Positions 34,684 to 41,051 are shown, numbered from the stretch's first letter. The stretch: 64,000 nucleotides of DNA from Planctomycetaceae bacterium (GCA_020638975.1 JACKHN010000008.1:278949-342948); one strand, 5' to 3'. Program-made: numbers and translations. Notes: a model not told the origin generated them from the sequence alone.

Positions 34684-36075
34684 CTAATCTTCCGCCTTGC
34701 TGCCGTCATCACACATCTTGACGATCCGCGGATCGAAACGTGCGACGGTCTCGACTAGGTCGACTTGCTGCTTCATCACTTCGCGAATGTCCTTGTAGAC
34801 GCCGGGCACTTCGTCCGCCCCGGCGGAGAGGACTCGTACTCCCTTCTTTTCGAGGTCGCTCTTCACCGCCTTCCAATTGAACTTGTCTTTGGCCTGCTTG
34901 CGCGACATCTGCCGGCCCGCGCCGTGCGACGCCGACGCAAGTGAGGCGGCATTGCCCTTGCCCCGAACGACGAACGCAGGGTCCGCCATCGAGCCGGGAA
35001 TGACGCCTAGTTCTCCTGCCGCCGCTGGGGTTGCACCTTTGCGATGCACGATCACTTCCTTGCCGTCATGGACTTCCTTCCACGCAAAGTTGTGGTGATT
35101 CTCGACACCTGCGATGATCTGTGCGCCCAGCAGCTTCGTCACCAAGCGGTGAATGACATCGTGGTTGGCAGCCGCATCGTCTCCCATCAAGTTCATCGCG
35201 GCCCAGTATTCTTGACCTGCCTCGCTGTCGAGGTCGAGCCACGCCAACCGGCCGAGGTCTTCAAACTTCTTCGGCAACGTCGCCCGAGCGATGTCGCTGT
35301 AAGTAGAGCAGACTGCTGCTCCAGCGCCGCGACTGCCGCTGTGACTGAGTAGCGCGACGTATTCACCAGCGTCCAGGTTTAGTTCCTCGTCGCGCTGGTC
35401 CAGAGTTAGTAGACCGAACTCGACGAAGTGGTTACCGGAGCCGGATGTGCCGAGTTGTTTCCACGCCCGGTCTTTCCGCTCTCGGGTAATGCGAGTGATC
35501 GTCCAATCGCAATCCATCACGTCATGCGACTGCGAGTGCTCGTGTTCCGACCCAACGCCGAATCGAGTGCCGCCTTCCAAGGCAGTTTTGTAGCGATCGA
35601 ATTGCGAGCCGAGCGTTACCGCAGGAATGTCAAGAACAGACAGTTTCATGCGGCACGCGATATCGACACCAACCGCGTAGGGAATCACAGCGTTTTCACA
35701 GGCCAGCACGCCGCCGATCGGCAGGCCATAACCAACATGGGCGTCGGGCATCAATGCGCCGGCGACCGCGACCGGCACGCTGCATGCCTGACGCATCTGC
35801 GAATGCGACTGCTCGTCGATCCCGGCTTCGCCCCAAGTCTGGTAGGAGACGGGTTCTGGTCGCACAAATTCGCGATCCTCGATCAATGCCTTGGCAAACG
35901 CGCCGAAGTGTTCGTCTTCGACAAACTCGTCAGGATTCTCCAACACCGATGCGATTTGCTTCTTGATGCCTTTGCTTTTGGTAGGTCTCGTTGATGTCAC
36001 GAGTTGGATGGCCGTAATGGCCTCTCTGACGCAGGCTTGCGGAACGCCCAGTTTTTGAAGTTGTCGCCCGTTCAT
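34684..36075 (-). CDS. rtcB: RNA-splicing ligase RtcB
   Basis: 463 aa from the ATG at 36075 (MNGRQLQKLGVP); ATG 36087 is four codons longer. RtcB joins 2',3'-cyclic phosphate (or 3'-phosphate) ends to 5'-OH ends with GTP. Motifs: MPDAHVGYGLPIGGVLA, YAVGVDIACRMKLS with the metal-binding DxxC, GTSGSGNHFVEFG, LLSHSGSRGAG, ENHHNFAW, and SHGAGRQMSRKQAK with the guanylated histidine. All catalytic residues appear intact. It follows rsr on the same strand after 148 bp that contain a terminator-like hairpin. rsr-rtcB linkage is a known RNA-repair arrangement. Confidence 0.95.
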   Translation of the reverse strand: MNGRQLQKLGVPQACVREAITAIQLVTSTRPTKSKGIKKQIASVLENPDEFVEDEHFGAFAKALIEDREFVRPEPVSYQTWGEAGIDEQSHSQMRQACSVPVAVAGALMPDAHVGYGLPIGGVLACENAVIPYAVGVDIACRMKLSVLDIPAVTLGSQFDRYKTALEGGTRFGVGSEHEHSQSHDVMDCDWTITRITRERKDRAWKQLGTSGSGNHFVEFGLLTLDQRDEELNLDAGEYVALLSHSGSRGAGAAVCSTYSDIARATLPKKFEDLGRLAWLDLDSEAGQEYWAAMNLMGDDAAANHDVIHRLVTKLLGAQIIAGVENHHNFAWKEVHDGKEVIVHRKGATPAAAGELGVIPGSMADPAFVVRGKGNAASLASASHGAGRQMSRKQAKDKFNWKAVKSDLEKKGVRVLSAGADEVPGVYKDIREVMKQQVDLVETVARFDPRIVKMCDDGSKAED

Positions 36076-36135
36076 AATCCCGTCCATCTTCGAGAAAAGT
36101 GGCTTTGAATTTGATTTGCGGCATTCACGATTGTA

Positions 36136-36216
36136 ATGCATCGCCCCGTCAACAAGGCCCCAGTGCTGATGCATGAAAAGTAGAAAGCCCCTAACCCGCT
36201 TGCGCAGGCCAGGGGC
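36136..36216 (-). terminator. Structured rsr-rtcB intergenic RNA with terminator-like hairpin
   Basis: On the minus strand, eight bases after the rsr stop, GCCCCT...AGGGGC (36216-36187) forms a stem-loop with an inner CCTGC/GCGGG pairing, followed by TTTCTACTTTT. A second stem, ATGCATC/GATGCAT (36174-36168 with 36142-36136), follows at once. The first looks like a Rho-independent terminator or attenuator. The pair could set rtcB expression independent of rsr. Confidence 0.6.
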
Positions 36217-36223
36217 GTCTCGA

Positions 36224-37879
36224 TTACAACTCAACCGACTCCACTTCTGCAACGAACCTCCCAGCATCGTTGCTCAGGTACGAGGAAACCACATTGAACA
36301 CAGCGTCACTGAAGCCACCAATGTTCAGGATGTCGTTGCGCTCAGGAGCCTGTGCCGATCCGTAAGGCTGGATGTCGATGCAGACCAGCTTCGGCGACGC
36401 AACACCGAGTCGCTTTTGGTTCGTTACGAACTTCTGCCACTCGGTCATTACGCCGGTCGAACCGTGCCGACCATTTCCGACCCAGCTCTCGTTGTCGCTA
36501 ACCAACACGCAGCCAGCGAACTTTCGCTTGCTGAACTTCGTGTTGGCCTCGTGCAACGGAAGCGAGCAGTTGGTTCCGCCGCCACCGTACTTCGCCAATC
36601 GCTCCGACAGACTCAAGATCGAATCGGACGGATCGATACGGACGCCGTACGCGCGGGTATCGAACGGAACAACCACGCTGTCTGGGTTGCGACGCAAGAT
36701 CGCCGCAGCGAACAATGCCGCCACGTCGATGCAACGCATCTTGCTTGTTGCACCTCGACCACGTGAACCAGTAACCGCCATCGACATCGAACCAGACGTA
36801 TCCAGACCGATGACGACCGGACCCGGCAACTCCGGCACGTTACCACACGTGATCTCGGCAGCCTGATGAAGTGCTGTCTTGATCTTTTGCGGAACTTCAT
36901 CCGAAGCATTCAGGTACGCCGCCAGGAACTGGTACGGAAACTGGCGCGAGCGACGGATTTCGTCGGCATTGGTTAGCCGATCCGCCACGTAATCGATCAT
37001 CTGTAGGTCGGTCACTCCGTGACCGACATCCCCGCCACGGAGTGTCGGGGCTACAGTGAAGACTTTGTGACGCAGCAACGTGTTGAGGTTCATCCGCAAC
37101 GCCTGCGGACCCATCTGCCGGGCAATCGCCTTCCAGACGAGCGGACCCTTGGCCGCATCGGCCAACAAGTCCCAACGAACCTGCAAGTCACCGGCGATCA
37201 GCGTCTGTGCCTCGACCGTGTCCGCATTGCGGTACGCGATCAGGGTTTGTACCTGAGCTGGCAAGTCGGTCTCGGTTGCCGGAGCCCACTTGGCGGTCTC
37301 CTTGTCCGTCAGCCAACCGAACAGCGCACGGCGTGCGTTGTCCTTCGGCGTCGGGCGAGCCATCCGCAGCACGTCGCGCAGACTCGGATCGTTACCGATC
37401 GAAGCCGACAGCAACTTGCCGACCGAAGCCTCGTTCAACCAACGCTGAAACGCACGCTGCAACGAAGACGACAAGCTGGTACGACCGAACTGTCCCGAAC
37501 GAATCATCTGGAACATAGTGCGCATTACGCGACCGTTGTCGATAACTCGATCGAACACGCGGTGCATCAGCTCCGTGTCACGCTTCGACAGCACAACCAA
37601 CAACGCCGCTGGCATGTCCTTCATGTAGGCGCGCTCACGTGCGTAGACCGCGAGCTTGGCCAGGAAGACGTTGTCATCGACCTGGTCGATTAGCTTTTGC
37701 ATCTCGGCGAGTTGGTTCTGTGCGGTCGCGTAGAACACGCCGTTGAAGCAACCGGTCGCAGCCATCTGGGCCAGCGCATGCTTCGGCGCGAACTTGTGTG
37801 CGCGACCACCGGCCTCGTTGAACGAGTCAGCGCGCGGCAGCTTGTTCTTAGTGCTTGAAAACAAAGTCTTGTTGGCCAT
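36224..37879 (-). CDS. rsr: Ro60/Rsr (TROVE domain) RNA-binding protein
   Basis: 551 aa. The N-terminal 340 residues form the TROVE ring of HEAT-like helices (ALAQMAATGCFNGVFYATAQNQL, LVVLSKRDTELMHRVFDRVI). The C-terminal part is a von Willebrand A domain with MIDAS VVIGLDTSGSMSMAV and SDNESWVG. Ro60 rings hold ends of misfolded RNA in the cavity and bind Y RNAs outside; in Deinococcus the complex directs PNPase and helps 23S rRNA maturation. A REP-like doublet (37007-37050) is translated in frame around residues 276-291. A candidate Y RNA array lies 1.4 kb away and rtcB follows directly, so this is a full Rsr locus. Confidence 0.95.
   Translation of the reverse strand: MANKTLFSSTKNKLPRADSFNEAGGRAHKFAPKHALAQMAATGCFNGVFYATAQNQLAEMQKLIDQVDDNVFLAKLAVYARERAYMKDMPAALLVVLSKRDTELMHRVFDRVIDNGRVMRTMFQMIRSGQFGRTSLSSSLQRAFQRWLNEASVGKLLSASIGNDPSLRDVLRMARPTPKDNARRALFGWLTDKETAKWAPATETDLPAQVQTLIAYRNADTVEAQTLIAGDLQVRWDLLADAAKGPLVWKAIARQMGPQALRMNLNTLLRHKVFTVAPTLRGGDVGHGVTDLQMIDYVADRLTNADEIRRSRQFPYQFLAAYLNASDEVPQKIKTALHQAAEITCGNVPELPGPVVIGLDTSGSMSMAVTGSRGRGATSKMRCIDVAALFAAAILRRNPDSVVVPFDTRAYGVRIDPSDSILSLSERLAKYGGGGTNCSLPLHEANTKFSKRKFAGCVLVSDNESWVGNGRHGSTGVMTEWQKFVTNQKRLGVASPKLVCIDIQPYGSAQAPERNDILNIGGFSDAVFNVVSSYLSNDAGRFVAEVESVEL
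37007..37050. repeat. REP-like hairpin doublet translated in frame inside rsr
   Basis: Two back-to-back hairpins: GTCGGTCAC-TCC-GTGACCGAC (37007-37027, perfect) and CCCCGCCAC-GGA-GTGTCGGGG (37030-37050, one mismatch). Both are built on CACTCCGTG in opposite orientation, like a REP pair. They add the segment TVAPTLRGGDVGHGVTDL to Rsr between two TROVE helices. Confidence 0.8.
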
Positions 37880-37960
37880 GGAAAAAGTTTGACATGTGAA
37901 GGGTGAAGTTTGAAAGGAAGCCGCTTATTAGCTCTAATCTGGCAAGCGGAGGACGTTGCT

Positions 37961-38314
37961 ATGAAGACCGATTTGCCCGAGCGAACGTTCGCGTTGGCGA
38001 CTAGAATCGTGAAACTTTGTCAGGTTCTTGATGCAACTCCCGGTGTTGGGCGAACCTTGAGTCGCCAACTGCTGCGACCCGGCACGTCAATGGGTGCGAA
38101 TGTCGAAGAGGGACAGGCAAGCCAGAGTCGAGCCGACTTCGTCGCGAAGTACAGCATCGCCTGCAAAGAAGCCCGTGAAACACACTATTGGCTTCGCCTG
38201 CTCGCTGAGACGGAAGTCATCCGCGCCGACCGACTGCGTCCGGTTACGGAGGAATGCAACGAGTTGATCGCGATACTTACGACGATCATCAAGAAGTCAC
38301 GTGCGAATTCGTAA
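37961..38314 (+). CDS. Four-helix bundle protein (23S rRNA-intervening-sequence family)
   Basis: 117 aa from the ATG at 37961, preceded by GCGGAGGA. The sequence ERTFALATRIVKLCQVLD, then SRQLLRPGTSMGANVEEGQASQSRADFVAKYSIACKEARETHYWLRLL matches the small four-helix bundle family named after proteins encoded in 23S rRNA intervening sequences. It is thought to bind nucleic acid; cellular role unknown. Divergent from rsr and upstream of a small gene plus nucleotidyltransferase. Confidence 0.88.
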   Translation: MKTDLPERTFALATRIVKLCQVLDATPGVGRTLSRQLLRPGTSMGANVEEGQASQSRADFVAKYSIACKEARETHYWLRLLAETEVIRADRLRPVTEECNELIAILTTIIKKSRANS

Positions 38315-38427
38315 CTGCTTTCACACTTCCTCGTTCACACTTCCAACTTCCCCCGTACTCCGCACCGGCAGTCACGTTGGGTATACTGACAGGCGAAAGC
38401 TATATCTGGTTCGCAACGGGTGAATTA

Positions 38428-38670
38428 ATGGCGTCGATTGTCGAGCAGCATTATCAGTCACGCATGGATTCTTTGTCCGCGAAGGAACGCATGGAGCGAT
38501 GCGCTGCGATGTTTCAATGGACGCGTCAGCTTCTCGGTCGGCAGATCGTGTCCAAGTCGGGGGCGATGTCACCGGAGCGGCTGAAGTGGGAAGTCGCGAA
38601 AAGGCTGTACAGCGCTGATCCGTCAGCAGTGGCAATCATCGACCGGAAGTTGGTCGATGTTTCCCGTTGA
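38428..38670 (+). CDS. Small partner protein of a nucleotidyltransferase
   Basis: 80 aa from the ATG at 38428. The helical sequence MDSLSAKERMERCAAMFQWTRQLLGRQI...MSPERLKWEVAKRLYSAD resembles a family of short proteins commonly encoded just before nucleotidyltransferases. It overlaps the next gene by 14 bp, so the two are translationally coupled, as in toxin-antitoxin or two-subunit enzyme pairs. Function unproven. Confidence 0.7.
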   Translation: MASIVEQHYQSRMDSLSAKERMERCAAMFQWTRQLLGRQIVSKSGAMSPERLKWEVAKRLYSADPSAVAIIDRKLVDVSR

Positions 38671-39232
38671 GGCGTTCCGCGACACGTTGGCCAAGGCAGT
38701 CGCCATCTTCAGGCAACATGCGATTCGATTTCATTTGACCGGTGAACTCACGTCCGTCGTTTATGGCGAGCCGCGGATGACGCAGGACATTGACATCGTC
38801 ATCGACAATCAGGCGATCACCACGCAACTGAATTCGTTTATTTCGTCGCTAGATAAGTCCGACTTTCTATTCGATTCCCAAGCCATTCGCCAAGCGGTCG
38901 AGCAACGTGGAATGTTTCAGTTGTTCGATAATACGGAGGCACTTAAGCTCGATATTTACTCGCGAGAACTGATCGAAGGTGAATTGAATCGATCGCAAGT
39001 GATCGAGGTATTTGATGGAATGCACCTGCCGGTTGCGTCGCGTGCCGACGCCGCGGCGTCCAAGCTGGTTTGGATCAGTAAGGGGAGCCACAAGAGTCGA
39101 CGCGACTTGCGGCATGTCTACCGCGGTGGGCTCGATACGGATCGCAATCTAGTTCGCGAACTCGCCGTTCACCTTGGGCTCGAATCGTTACTCGATGAAG
39201 TGCTCAGCGAGCCGGACGAGATTCGTGACTGA
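38657..39232 (+). CDS. Nucleotidyltransferase-fold protein
   Basis: 191 aa. The core is visible in HLTGELTSVVYGEPRMTQDIDIVID, with the glycine loop (here TGE, less usual than GG) and the DID metal pair, followed by LKLDIYSRELIEGE and RADAAASKLVWISKGSHKSRRDLRHVY, typical of small AbiEii/DUF6036-like nucleotidyltransferases. Coupled to the 80-aa gene before it. It ends 23 bp before the RNA array, which is read toward it from the other strand. It might act on RNA, but nothing in the sequence proves that. Confidence 0.8.
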   Translation: MFPVEAFRDTLAKAVAIFRQHAIRFHLTGELTSVVYGEPRMTQDIDIVIDNQAITTQLNSFISSLDKSDFLFDSQAIRQAVEQRGMFQLFDNTEALKLDIYSRELIEGELNRSQVIEVFDGMHLPVASRADAAASKLVWISKGSHKSRRDLRHVYRGGLDTDRNLVRELAVHLGLESLLDEVLSEPDEIRD

Positions 39233-39255
39233 ACGACCGAGATAAATTAACAAAC

Positions 39256-39395
39256 TCTCGACGAAGTGGTGAATCAGAGACGTAACGGCGCTCTACCATT
39301 AAGCTACAGCGCGACGTGCATTGAAGTTGCGCTGGTGGGACTCGAACCCACAACATCCGGGTTATGAGCCATGTACTCCAACTCGGCAGTCGAGA
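39256..39395 (-). ncRNA. Candidate Y RNA 1 with permuted tRNA-like domain
   Basis: About 140 nt, closed by the stem TCTCGAC/GTCGAGA. Inside, on the minus strand, are the shared core (39390-39371), then a T arm (39351-39335: GTGGG, loop TTCGAGT, CCCAC), acceptor 3' strand CAGCGCA (39334-39328), a 15-nt connector, acceptor 5' strand GCGCTG (39312-39307), and a D arm (TAGCTTAATGGTAGAGC, 39306-39290). The 3' half precedes the 5' half, so the tRNA shape is circularly permuted and opens at the anticodon arm, as known for YrlA-type Y RNAs. CTCATAA, a Met-type anticodon loop, remains in the 3' half. It ends with CGTCTCTG...CACTTCG before the closing stem. Confidence 0.75.
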
Positions 39396-39416
39396 TGATC
39401 GTGTTGTTGTAAAGCG

Positions 39417-39558
39417 TGACCGACGAAGTGTTGACCAGAGACGTAGCGCTCTATCCGCTTGAGCTACGGCCCGTTCAGTGATGAGCCAGGCCGGTGGGAC
39501 TCGAACCCACAACCTCTCGATTAGTAAAGTCGATGTACTCCGAATCGGCAGTCGGTCA
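39417..39558 (-). ncRNA. Candidate Y RNA 2 with permuted tRNA-like domain
   Basis: About 142 nt, closed by TGACCGAC/GTCGGTCA. The same plan as unit 1: shared core (39552-39533), T arm (39510-39494: GTGGG, TTCGAGT, CCCAC), acceptor 3' strand CGGCCTG (39493-39487), a 13-nt connector, acceptor 5' strand CGGGCCG (39473-39467), and D arm TAGCTCAAGCGGATAGAGC (39466-39448). The acceptor strands pair at 7 of 7 positions with one G-U and differ in sequence from unit 1 on both sides, so pairing is conserved by compensation. The tail CGTCTCTG...ACACTTCG is nearly the same as in unit 1. Direction follows the tRNA-like sense. Confidence 0.78.
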
Positions 39559-39561
39559 TCA

Positions 39562-39607
39562 GAAGTGTGAAGAGCGAAGTCAGAAGTTTGAAGCTCCTTC
39601 ACACTTC
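39562..39607. repeat. Spacer hairpin within the RNA array
   Basis: GAAGTGTGAAGAGC (39562-39575) pairs with GCTCCTTCACACTTC (39593-39607), one bulge. It separates the two long tRNA-like units from the three compact ones and might be a processing or termination signal. Confidence 0.5.
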
Positions 39608-39608
39608 G

Positions 39609-39686
39609 CCATTCCAACTTCGTTCGCCGGTCGCCCGGCATCGCTACCTTAGGACCGTCATGTACTCCAAGCAGGCAGTTGGACGG
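39609..39686 (-). ncRNA. Candidate compact Y RNA 3 containing a 23S rRNA-identical segment
   Basis: About 78 nt, closed by TCCAAC/GTTGGA. After the shared core (39679-39660) comes ACGGTCCTAAGGTAGCGA (39658-39641), 18 nt identical to the universal 23S rRNA segment near E. coli 1930-1945, then a GC-rich hairpin (GCCGGGCGACCGGC). It lacks the CTTCG tail of the other units (AACGAAG instead). No tRNA-like arms. Direction is assumed from units 1 and 2 and agrees with the rRNA sense. Confidence 0.65.
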
Positions 39687-39706
39687 TTGTATTGTTATTC
39701 AAAAGG

Positions 39707-39788
39707 GCCCAACGAAGGATCGCCAAGACGTCGTGCCTTTCGGCACACTCTTGCAGAGTGGTGATGTAGTCCCGACAGGCAGTTGGGC
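39707..39788 (-). ncRNA. Candidate compact Y RNA 4
   Basis: About 82 nt, closed by GCCCAAC/GTTGGGC. The shared core (39783-39764, with GACTACAT) is followed by two short hairpins, CACTC-TGCAA-GAGTG and GTGCC-GAAA-GGCAC, then GACGTCTTGGCGATCCTTCG before the closing stem. The first hairpin ends in CTGCAAG, which would be a Cys-type anticodon loop, but there is no T arm. Only 9 nt separate it from unit 5. Confidence 0.65.
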
Positions 39789-39797
39789 TGTGAATTA

Positions 39798-39875
39798 GAC
39801 CATCCAGCGAAGGATAGGTTCGGACACGTTTCAGCTCCCAAAGTTGATGTAGTCTGAACCGGCAGTTGGATGGTC
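39798..39875 (-). ncRNA. Candidate compact Y RNA 5
   Basis: About 78 nt, closed by a 9-bp stem GACCATCCA/TGGATGGTC. It has the shared core (39866-39847) and the CCTTCG tail. The middle (CAACTTTGGGAGCTGAAACG) is not tRNA-like. CGTCTCTG, the tail motif of units 1 and 2, sits just upstream (minus sense), perhaps the relic of a sixth unit. This is the first unit if the array is read from 39900 downward. Confidence 0.62.
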
Positions 39876-40010
39876 AGAGACGCACGACTAGTCCGGCAAT
39901 CGCACGCAATGCCATCCTTGTTCAAAAGTTCGTTGCTACAATGACAGGTCAACGTGCCAAACGGTTCACCGCTGATGTGGGATTCCCGTTGACTACAGAG
40001 GAGCCGGAGA

Positions 40011-40256
40011 ATGGACGATCTACCTCGCAAATCGACCTGGAGGCCACTTGCTCCGCACCACGAGCGGAAGTCTTGGAACGTGCGGCTCGTGACTTGGATG
40101 CAAGTCATGTTGTGGCTTCTCGTCACACCGGCGTGGTGTTCGAGTTCGTCAGCAGATAGCGAATGGGGCGATTTGAAAGGGCGCTTCGTTTATGGCGGGA
40201 CGGCAGAGTTGCCAACGCGGTTTCTCCGTCCTGCGAATATGCAACATTCGAGTTGA
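40011..40256 (+). pseudogene. Truncated planctomycete secreted protein
   Basis: 81 codons. A hydrophobic segment (MQVMLWLLVTPAWCSSSS) is followed by SEWGDLKGRFVYGGTAELPT, a start typical of planctomycete exported proteins in which WGDLxGRFVYDG is followed by a haem or beta domain of over 150 residues. Here a stop comes after 22 more codons, so it looks like a remnant. GGAGCCGGAG is a possible ribosome site. Confidence 0.4.
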
Positions 40257-40962
40257 CGACTGTGAAGAGACAAACGCCAGCCATTAAGAAGCGAGCCATT
40301 TTACCTGTACCCAAATCTAACCGTGTGGAAGTTCTCAAATAACTCTCTGAAGGCGCTGCCGAGCGCCGCCCGAACAACTACTCGCCCGCCCGATAAATTC
40401 ATTTAGCCAATCGCTCCCTAGTTGGGGCGAGATTGAGCTACTTTGGACTACCGCGAACTACTAAGCGACTAGCCATGCTATGTCATTGCGAGGCCCCTTC
40501 CGTTTTGCCAAGTTGCAGAGTTTACCTGATTGGCGGATGCCGTTCACGATTTCGAGTTTCTGATTGTAAATAGTGAAAATGTCGTCAAGGCAAAGACGAT
40601 CATGGGGTAGAGTTTTAGTATCAGCGACGAGTCAAGTCTTCAGAGATCGACAGAACATCAAACGGAGGAGCACATGCTTGATCCACCTAGTTGTTTTGGC
40701 GGCTAACTTCTGAGCCGCCACCACGGTCGTTTCTGCGTTCCTTTCTCAACTCGATTACAGTTTTTCAGTTAGCCAAACGATACTAACACTAGATTGGCTT
40801 AACACGGCATCAAAGACGATTCGCTCGGCGATGGATGATCGCATTACTTGAATGACGCGGGGGGCTACAATTGCCGCCTTGCCATTCGGCCCTGCTGGGT
40901 ACACCTGATCACAATCGACAATTGCGTATCGTGTTGGCCCGCCAGTCTTCCATACTCATAAG
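40257..40962 (+). other. Gene-free stretch ending at a strong terminator; candidate ncRNA or leader
   Basis: No long ORF on either strand. AACGGAGGAGCAC, an excellent ribosome site, precedes a 10-codon frame (40674-40706, MLDPPSCFGG). Its end overlaps the stem GGCGGCT/AGCCGCC (40698-40719). Further on, GTTAGCCAA pairs with TTGGCTTAAC (about 40767-40803). The terminator at 40963 then implies that something on the plus strand is transcribed. I could not match it to tmRNA, SRP RNA, 6S or RNase P RNA. Confidence 0.4.
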
Positions 40963-40993
40963 AACCTCGCTGCCATTAGCAGCGAGGTTTTTT
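40963..40993 (+). terminator. Rho-independent terminator
   Basis: AACCTCGCTG-CCATTAG-CAGCGAGGTT followed by a T run: a perfect 10-bp stem with 7-nt loop and T tail on the plus strand. No coding gene lies upstream within 700 bp. Confidence 0.85.
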
Positions 40994-41051
40994 AATGCCC
41001 GTTAGAGAATCGCTCATGTTGATCGGCCATTCGGTCCGTCAGTCATGCGAG

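Noticed and set aside
39290..39510. Two ordinary tRNA genes
   Set aside because: The D-arm half lies after the T-arm half in tRNA sense, and the anticodon arm is not continuous, so no standard tRNA can be formed without rearrangement.
39540..39560. Hammerhead ribozyme (CTGATGA near unit 2)
   Set aside because: The motif occurs only once, without the GAAA strand or cleavage helix, and is not in the other units.
39641..39658. I-CeuI-type homing endonuclease site as a mobile-element target
   Set aside because: Only 18 nt of the longer recognition site are present and no homing endonuclease or intron is nearby; conservation of rRNA sequence explains it better.
39256..39875. Permuted group I intron halves around tRNA exons
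   Set aside because: GACTACAT resembles part of group I P7, but each unit has under 60 nt of non-tRNA sequence and lacks the P, Q and S elements.
39256..39875. Y RNAs on the plus strand
   Set aside because: The plus strand has CGAAG and GCAGT near the stem, somewhat like animal Y RNAs, but canonical D and T loops and the 23S match are in sense only on the minus strand. Strand of the compact units stays less certain.
39233..39900. CRISPR array
   Set aside because: The repeated 20-nt core recurs at uneven spacing (77-162 nt) with structured, partly homologous intervals; no cas genes in the window.
39204..40126. Minus-strand open frames of 145 and 143 codons across the RNA array
   Set aside because: They run through conserved RNA stems and tRNA-like arms, have Ser/Arg-rich composition and no homologous look; the RNA reading explains the sequence better.
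40860..40962. tmRNA or SRP RNA before the orphan terminator
   Set aside because: No tRNA-like end with a T loop, no tag frame, and no GGAAGCAGC-type SRP apical loop.
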